Shown here: one piece after another, positions 52,679 through 64,000 of the stretch
How the letters are laid out: every line of letters starts with the position of its first letter
Numbering within the stretch: position 1 is the stretch's first letter
NCBI GenBank assembly: GCA_963966185.1
Contig: CAWZYM010000201.1
Location: 246,001-310,000 of the forward strand
Direction of reading: 5' to 3'
DNA: 64,000 nucleotides
Source of the DNA: Rhabditoides inermis
Lineage: Eukaryota > Nematoda > Chromadorea > Rhabditida > Rhabditidae
Notes under the pieces: generated by a model
The model's input: the letters and a program-made list of their open reading frames with translations, nothing else
The model's database searches: none
What the model was told of the DNA's origin: nothing
Position numbers and translations under genes: made by a program

Positions 52679-53040
52679 TCAGTTCGATTTTTTTGTTTAT
52701 TTGGCATGTAAACAGGTAAACAATTAAGTAAACAACTTCAAATCTCATTTTAAAGATACCTAACGTGTACTAGACCAAGTACTGAGTTCATATTTGTTGT
52801 TTACAAATGAAGTAAACAAGTAAACAAGTTTGCAAACAACTCAGAAATGTGTTTTATAGGTCTCTAACATGTAGTACACAAAGTACTCAGTTCGATTTTA
52901 CTGTTTATTGGACATGTAAACAAGTAAACAAAAAAGTAAACAAATACAAATCTCATTTCAGAGCTGTCTAGCGTGTACTAGACCAAGTACTGAGTTGTTT
53001 AAAGTTAAGTTATGAGTATATACTCAGAGGTTATACAGCG
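52679..53040. repeat. FOX-like array with 'gtactagaccaagtac' spacers
   Basis: TTGTTTAC/GTAAACA clusters alternate with 'taacgtgtactagaccaagtactgag' type spacers at about 115-bp intervals. It continues the arrays of the preceding duplication. Confidence 0.75.
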
Positions 53041-53150
53041 GAAAGGCGAGCGCGCCGAAGGCGCGCGAGCCTTGGAGCAAACGCGGCGCGAAGCGCCGCC
53101 ACTAGCGGCCGGAGGCGAGCGAAGCGAGCCTCCGGTCTGCCACTGCCGGC
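53041..53150. repeat. GC-rich hairpin cluster
   Basis: Several short inverted repeats in a row: gcgcgccgaaggcgcgc, then ggcggcg-type arms around gcgcgaagcgcc, then cggaggcgagcg/cgagcctccg. The sharp rise in GC within AT-rich DNA matches the other hairpin sites but is more elaborate. Confidence 0.65.
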
Positions 53151-54360
53151 TCCCTTAAATTTGCTATGGCGTGTGTCTGTATGTTTGTTTGTTTGTTTGT
53201 TTGTCCAGAGGTCTCCAGCTCTATGGCGTGGACCTAGAAACTTCTCCTTATAGGGTTAGAGTTGATATGGTCCTGTGACGCTCGCGTTTACCTGGCACCT
53301 CATTTGCATAATTCCTTATATGGGTTTACTAAGAACTCTGGACGGGAATCTCAAACTTGTGACGTTTCTATATGAACTCTGTCAGTTTTAGACCTAGAGA
53401 CTTGATACTTGGTACACGTAACAAGTAAACAACGTCGAAATTTTTGGTAAACAACAACAGTAAACAAGTAAACAAATAAGTAAACAACTCCAAATCTCTT
53501 TTTGAAGGTATCTAACGTGTACTAGACCAAGTACTCAGTTCATAATTATTGTTTACAAGTCATGTAAACAAGTAAACAAATCTGTAAACAACTCAGAAAT
53601 ATGTTTTTTTTATGACTCTAACATAAAGTACACAAAGTACAGAGTTTGATTTTGTTGTTTATTTGGCATGTAAACATGTAAACAAAAAAGTAAACAACTC
53701 CAAATCTCATTTCAGAGGTATCTAACGTGTACTAGACCAAGTACTCAGTTCAAATTTATTGTTTACAAGTCATGTAAACAAGTAAAAATTTTTGTAAACA
53801 ACTCAGAAATGTGTTTTAAAGCTGTCTAACATGTAGTACACAAAATACTAACTTCGATTTTGTTGTTTATTTGAGATGTAAACAAGTAAACAAAAAAGTA
53901 AACAACTCCAAATTTTGTTCTAAAGGTATCTAACGTGTACTAGACCAAGTATTCAGTTCATAAATATTGTCACCTATCTGCCCCTGCCGGCCCCCCTAAA
54001 TTAGCTATGGTGTCTGTTTGTCTGTTTGTTTGTCCGCGTCAGTATCTCAAGTTCTCGTGAGAGTGCAACGTTGTCGTTTCGAAATTAGGACTGAAGTGGT
54101 CCTGGCACGAGTACGTTTACATATGGTCCTGATCTGACCGTTCCTTATAGGGGTTCTCCCTAGAAAATTTGCATGTTTGGGGACATAGAATCTGAGAGTT
54201 GACCAGTTCTATGTAAAGTATGGCTTATTTTAGAGCTACTGAGATGTCCTTTCAAGGTTACAGTACTGTAGTGTCGATAACTTTAATTTTTCTTTTTCAC
54301 CTCGTTTGCATATCCCTAATAAGGTCATGTTCATATCTCAGCTCCTAATTAGAGAGGGCG
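53151..54360. repeat. two further repeat modules with FOX-like arrays
   Basis: Module starts at about 53,151 ('aaatttgctatggcgtgtgtctg' with tttg repeats) and 53,993 ('aaattagctatggtgtctg') resemble the 3012-5640 modules. They are followed by tttgcataattcc and, in the first, GTAAACA arrays (53,420-53,920). The second lacks the array and ends near 54,340. Confidence 0.75.
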
Positions 54361-54590
54361 CGCAGCGCCCTCTCTCTTGGGTTAAAATAAGGCTCGCGCC
54401 AGAATTTTCAAGTAGCGATATCCAAAGGACATGTTAGCAACAATGTGAAGTCTTCCAATTTATGTTAGTTAGGTGGGTGTCGTTTCCAGTCACGCTAGCT
54501 GATAGCTAGCCCTCTGCTGGCGGGCGAGCGCGAGAGCACGCGAGAGAGCACGCTGTTTGGAGAGAGACAGATGTACTTTGGTGGCTGCGA
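54361..54590. other. unique spacer before the polypurine satellite
   Basis: No gene is seen. A small hairpin agagagggcgcg/cgccctctct (54,350-54,378) lies at its left edge. Confidence 0.5.
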
Positions 54591-56745
54591 TCAGTAGGAA
54601 TTTAGTAAGGGGAGAGAGAAAGAGAGAACGAGAGAACGAGAGAACGAGAGAACGAGAGAACGAGAGAACGAGAGAACGAGAGAACGATATAACGAGAGAA
54701 AAGGAGAAAAAGAGAGGAGGGAAGGAGGGAAGGAGAGACGGAGAGAACGAGAGAACGAGAGAACGAGAGAAGGATAGAAAGATAGAACGAGAGAACGAGA
54801 GAACCAGAGAAAGAGAGAAAGATATAAAAAGAGAACGAGAGAGCTAGAGAACGAGAGAAAGAGAGAAAGGGAGAAGGAGGGAAGGAGGGATGGAGAGAAG
54901 AAGAGAAGGATAGAAAGAGAGAACGAGAGAACTAGAGAACGAAAGAAAGAGAGAAAGAGAGAAAGAGATAAAGAGAGAACGAGAGAAAGCGAGAACGATA
55001 TAACGAGAGAATTAGAGAACGAGAGAAAGAAAGAATGGGAGGAGGAGGGAAGGAGGGAAGGAGAGAAAGAGAGAAAGAGAGAACGAGAAAACGAGAAAAC
55101 GAGAGAAAGAGAAAACGAGAGAAAGAGAGAACGATATAACGAGAGAGCTAGAGAACGAGAGAAAGAGAGAAAGGGAGAAGGAGGGAAGGAGGGATGGAGA
55201 GAAGAAGAGAAGGAGAGAAGGAGAGAACTAGAGAAAAAAGAGAAAGAGAGAAAGAGAGAAAGAGAGAAAGAGAGAAAGAGAGAAGAGAGAGAAAGAGAGA
55301 AAGAGAGAAAGAGAGAAAGAGAGAAAGAGAGAAAGAGAGAAAGAGAGAAAGAGAGAAAGAGAGAAAGAGAGAAAGAGAGAAAGAGATAATGAGAGAACGA
55401 GAGAAAGAGAAACCGATAGAAAGAGAAAACGAGTGAAAGAGAGAACGATATAACGAGAGAACTAGAGAACGAGAGAAAGAGAGAAAGTGAGAAGGCGGGA
55501 AGGAGGGAAGGAAAGAAGGAGAGAACGAGACAACGAGACAACGAGACAACGAGACAACGAGACAACGAGAGAACGAGAGAACGAGAAAACGAGAGCACGA
55601 GAGAACGAGAGAAAGAGAGAACGATATAACGATATAACGAGAGAAATAGAGAACGAGAGAAAGAGAGAAAGAGAGAAGGAGAGAAGGAGGGAAGAAGAGA
55701 AGGAGAGACGGAGAGAACGAGAGAACGAGAGAACGAGAGAACGAGAGAAGGATAAAAAGAGAGAACGAGATAAAGAGAGAACGAGAGAACGAGAGAACGA
55801 GAAAACGAGAGAAAGAGAGAACAAGAGAAAGAGAGAACGAAAGAAAGAGAGAACGATATAACTAGAGAACGAGAGAACGAGAGAAAGAGAGAAGGAGGGT
55901 GGTAGGAGGGAAGGAGGGAAGAAGAGAAGGAGAGACGGAGAGACGGAGAAAACGAGAGAACGAGAGAACGAGAAACGAGAGAACGAGAGAACGAGAGAAA
56001 GAGAGAAAGAGAGAAAGAGAAAACGAGAGAAAGAGAGAACTGGAGAACTAGAGAAAAAGAGAAAGGGAGAAGGAGGGAAGGAGGGAAGGAGAGAAGAAGA
56101 GAAGGAGACACGCGAGAACGAGAGAACGAGAGAACGAGAGAACGAGAGAACGAGAGAACGAGAGAACGAGAGAACGAGAGAACGAGAGAACGAGAGAACG
56201 AGAGAAAGAGAAAACGAAATAACGAGAGAACTAGATAACGAGAGAACGAGAGAACGAGAGAAAGAGAGAAAGGGAGAAGGGGGGAAGGAGGGAAGGAGAG
56301 AAGGAGAGACGGAGAGACGGAGAGAACGAGAGAACGAGAGAACGAGAGAACGAGAGAACGAGAGAAAGAGAGAACGAGAGAAAGAGAGAAAAGAGAGAAA
56401 AGAGAGAACGAGAGAAAGAGAGAAAAGAGAGAAAGAGAGAAAGAGAGAAAGAGAGAACGAGAGAACGAGAGAACGAGAGAACTAGAGAACGAGAGAAAGA
56501 GAGAAAGGGATAACGAGAGAACGAGAGAAAGAGAGAACGAGAGAAAGAGAGAACGAGAGAAAGAGAGAAGGAAAGAAGGAGGGAAGGAAGGAAGGAGGGA
56601 AGGAGAGGAGGAGAGGAGGAGAGAAGGGGAGAAGGAGAGAAGGAGGGAAGGAATGGGAGGAGAGAAGGAGGAAAGGAGAGGAGGAGAGAAGGAAAGAAGG
56701 AGAGAAGGAGGGAAGGAATGGAAGGAGAGAACGAGAGAACGAGAA
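54591..56745. repeat. 2.2-kb polypurine satellite (GAGAACGA / GAGAAAGA)
   Basis: The plus strand is almost entirely A and G, made of 8-base words gagaacga, gagaaaga and gagaagga in varying order, with larger blocks repeated (aggagggaaggaggg groups every 250-400 bases). The minus strand is polypyrimidine and has few stops, which produces a 750-codon open frame of Ser/Leu/Phe/Arg. That frame has no Kozak or intron support and is not a gene. Confidence 0.93.
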
Positions 56746-56850
56746 AATATCGAATAAATTTGAAATGAAATTGATGAAATAATGAGAGAAGAACATGTTA
56801 CATGTATGAAGACGAGAGAGAAAATTTCTATGAAATTCAACAAAAGGACA

Positions 56851-57347
56851 TATATTATCTTTTAAAAGTACTTCCGTAAAAAGTGTTGTTTGTGTTAACC
56901 TGATTCAAGAAAAGCGCATGCATATATTATTAATTTTCGAAAAATCAAATCGTAAACACCTGAACATGAAAACTAACACAAACTTGCTCTTTCAAAACGT
57001 TGAATAATTTTTGAATAATTAATGTTGAATAATTCCATGTTTTATTTTTTTGACATTTTTATACCTAAAACATTGAGTCAAACAACATCACGAATAACAT
57101 TTTATTTTACTGATAAACCATAAATAATAAACCGCAAAAAACACTATATAAACAAAACAATCGTATTATTCTGAATGTTACGTGTAACTATTCTATATTC
57201 GTTTGAAAGAGCAAGTTTGTGTTAGTTTTCATGTTCAGGTGTTTACGATTTGATTTTTCGAAAATTAATAATATATGCATGCGCTTTTCTTGAATCAGGT
57301 TAACACAAACAACACTTTTTACGGAAGTACTTTTAAAAGATAATATA
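56851..57347. mobile_element. MITE-like element with about 145-bp terminal inverted repeats
   Basis: The left arm from 56,851 (tatattatcttttaaaagta) and the right arm ending 57,347 (tacttttaaaagataatata) are reverse complements over about 145 bases, through to gctctttcaaa. They enclose about 200 bases of AT-rich DNA without coding capacity. Terminal TATA fits a TA target duplication, so a Tc1/mariner-type non-autonomous element is plausible. Confidence 0.85.
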
Positions 57348-58930
57348 GCTACAATCTTGATATTTGGTATAAGTACAAAGTACTTCAGTACAACCTATTG
57401 GGTATACAACTTATTTAGTTAAAGCTCATTATAATATCCCAAACAAGGTCATGCTCATATCTCAGCTCCTAATATAGCTACAATCTTCGTACTTGGTATA
57501 AGTACAAAGTACTTGAGTACAGACTGTTTGGTATACAACTTATTTTATTAAACATCATTTGCATACTCCAAAAAAGGTCATGTTTATATTTCAGGTTCTT
57601 TTATAGCTACATTCCTGATACTTGGTGAAAGTACAAAGTACTGGAGTACAAAATGTTTCGTAAACTTTTTGGTAAACAACAACAGTAAACAAGTAAACAA
57701 ATAAGTAAACAACTCCAAATCTCTTTTTTAAGGTATCTAACGTGTACTAGACCGAGTACTCAGTTCATGTTTATTATTTACAAGTCATGTAAACAAGTAA
57801 ACAATTCTGTAAACAACTTACAAATGTCTTTTAAAGGTCTCTGACATGTAGTACACCAGTTTCTAAGTTCGATTTTGTTGTTTATTTGAGATGTAAACAA
57901 GTAAACAAATAAGTAAACTTCTGTAAACAACTAACAAATGTGTTTTAAAGGTCTCTGACATGTAGTACACCAATTTCTAAGTTCGATTTTGTTGTTTACT
58001 TAAGATGTAAACAAGTAAACAAAGAAGTAAAATTTCATTCTAAAGGTATCTAACGTGTACTGGACCAAGTACTGAGTTCGTATTTATTGTTTACAAGTCA
58101 TATAAACAAGTAAACAAATCTGTAAACAACTCAGAAATGTGTTTTAAAAGTCTCTAACATGTAGTACACCAATTACTAAGTTCGATTTTGTTGTGTATTT
58201 CAGATGTAAACAAGTGAACAAATTAGTAAACAACAAATAAGTATTGGTTCTTTCATAGCTACATTCCTGTTACTTGGTGTAAATACAAAGTACTTCAGCA
58301 CAAACTGTTTCGTATTTAACTTATTTCAATAAACCTCATTTGCATACTCCAAACAAGGTCAAGTTTGTATCTCAGGTTCTTCAATAGCTACAATCTTGAT
58401 ACTTGATATAAGTACAAAGTACTTGAGTACAAACTGTTTAGTATACAACTTATTTAATTAAACCTCATTTGCATACTCCAATTAAGGTTTTTCTTTTTAT
58501 CTCAGGTCATTTCATAGCTACAATCTCAATACTTGATATAAGTACAAACTACTTCAGTACAAACTGTTTGGTATACAACTTATTTCATTAAACCTCATTT
58601 GCATTCTCAAAAAAAAAATGTTCATATCTCAGCTCCTATTACAGCTACAATCTTCATAATTGCTTCAAGTACAAAGTAGCACAAACTGTTTGGTATTTAA
58701 CTTATTTCAATAAACCTCATTTGCATATCCCTAATAAAGTGTTGTTCATATCTCAGCTCCTATTATAGCTACAGCTATACAACTTATTTCACTAAACCTC
58801 ATTTGATTATTCTAAATAACGTCATGTTTATATCTCAGGTCATTTTATAGACCTCATTTGCATACTTCAAACAAGGTCATGTTCATTTGTTTATTACTCA
58901 GCTTCTACTATAGCTACAACCCTGATACTT
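57348..58930. repeat. diverged modules: 'ctcatttgcatactcc' repeats and FOX-like arrays
   Basis: A roughly 120-135-base line occurs about six times: 'cctcatttgcatactccaa', 'aaggtcatgttcatatctca', 'atagctacaatcttgatact', 'aagtacaaagtacttgagtac' and 'ctgtttggtatacaactta' (57,360-57,600 and 58,240-58,900). It is interrupted by a GTAAACA array at about 57,660-58,235. It ends with a module start (ggccccccaaaaaatagctatg, 58,935 onward). Confidence 0.75.
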
Positions 58931-59510
58931 GGTGCCGGCCCCCCAAAAAATAGCTATGTATGGTGTCTGGCACCTCATTTTCATAATTCTTTACAAACTG
59001 TTCTTTTCCCCACATCGTTTATCGCGTACCGATTATACTAAAATCGATAGATACGTTGACGACATCGCGACAGAAGCAAGTAGAGAGGAGAAAGAGGAAA
59101 ACACAGTAAGATTACGTGGGCGACAGAGAATCATTTCAGTTCCACACTTTGCATGTCATTCTCATATCATTATTCATTCCTACAATTTTCATCTCATCAA
59201 TTGTAATTTACCGTAATACTTCTTTTCTATGCCACTCACACAGTCTAGCGTAATGTGTGCTTCTTAGCCTGCTGCCAAGTTTTTACCAACTTCCGACCCA
59301 CGATTGTGAAATTACCGCCGCATTGTGTGTCTCGTATCGATCGAATCAGCTGACCGTCGCACCATACTCACTTCCTCATTCAAACAGCACATTGCATTCC
59401 GCGCACTTCACTCTACAATTTCTTGTCACATTTCTTTTATCCATTCATTGTTCATTTCAGTATCCATTCGTTTCTCGTTATCATTGTGCTCTACTTATGC
59501 GCGCAGCACC
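58931..59510. promoter_or_regulatory. presumed leader region of Helitron B
   Basis: No coding region is certain. A short open stretch (TDYTKIDRYVDDIATEAS, about 59,025-59,105) could be an upstream exon. The base composition changes to C/T-rich just before the chosen ATG at 59,511. No core promoter was recognised. Confidence 0.35.

Positions 59511-64000
<4,490 letters not shown>

Noticed and set aside
54591..56843. 750-codon open frame on the minus strand (Ser/Leu/Phe/Arg repeats)
   Set aside because: It is the translation of a polypyrimidine satellite, whose words rarely contain a stop in this frame. No domain, no introns, no composition like the real exons here.

Overview
The window is eukaryotic DNA, almost certainly from an animal. 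Its coding sequence is split by many short GT..AG introns (several of 39-60 bases). A 3' end carries AATAAA signals, and the sequence is dominated by tandem repeats, microsatellites and transposons. A nematode is plausible: the introns are short and the start codon sits 3 bases after a 3' splice site, but I cannot fix the taxon. I see no ordinary host gene and no bacterial features. The coding content I can support is all from Helitron (rolling-circle) transposons.

Layout. Bases 1-34,690 are three head-to-tail copies of one 11.2-12.1 kb unit (281-11,456; 11,457-23,511; 23,512-34,690). Each unit runs: FOX-like TGTTTAC/GTAAACA array, GC hairpin pair, about 1.2 kb without recognisable content, a 64-bp minisatellite, three 0.9-kb modules with hairpins and more FOX-like arrays, a 191-bp minisatellite, a leader, and the first exons of a Helitron gene. 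In units 1 and 2 the Helitron is cut in the same codon stretch and fused to the start of the next unit. In unit 3 it continues into a complete gene (33,752-48,562).

Helitron A is the centrepiece. Splicing by eye gives one open frame that encodes, in order: a basic/acidic N-terminus; a Ulp1-like cysteine protease (His-Asp-Cys visible); about eleven 23-residue charged modules, most on their own 69-base phase-1 exons; a CxxC zinc finger; the Helitron Rep (HUH) nuclease with its Tyr motif; a PIF1-like helicase with all main motifs; and an acidic tail. A second, diverged element of the same architecture (Helitron B) starts at 59,511 and runs off the right edge. A one-exon remnant of a third lies at 50,377-50,466.

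Between the two Helitrons (48.7-59.5 kb) there are tRNA-like fragments, a 474-bp tandem duplication, relatives of the left-hand repeat modules with FOX-like arrays, a 2.2-kb polypurine satellite, and a MITE with about 145-bp inverted repeats. Helitron B introns hold a 587-bp TG tract, a TA tract and another MITE. Many introns of both Helitrons contain GA, CT or GT microsatellites that start at or near the 5' splice site.

Protein logic (known for the families, inferred here): Rep nicks and joins a single strand, the helicase unwinds it, and the protease may process the polyprotein or act on host ubiquitin-like conjugates. The charged modules may be a linker or nucleic-acid-binding region.
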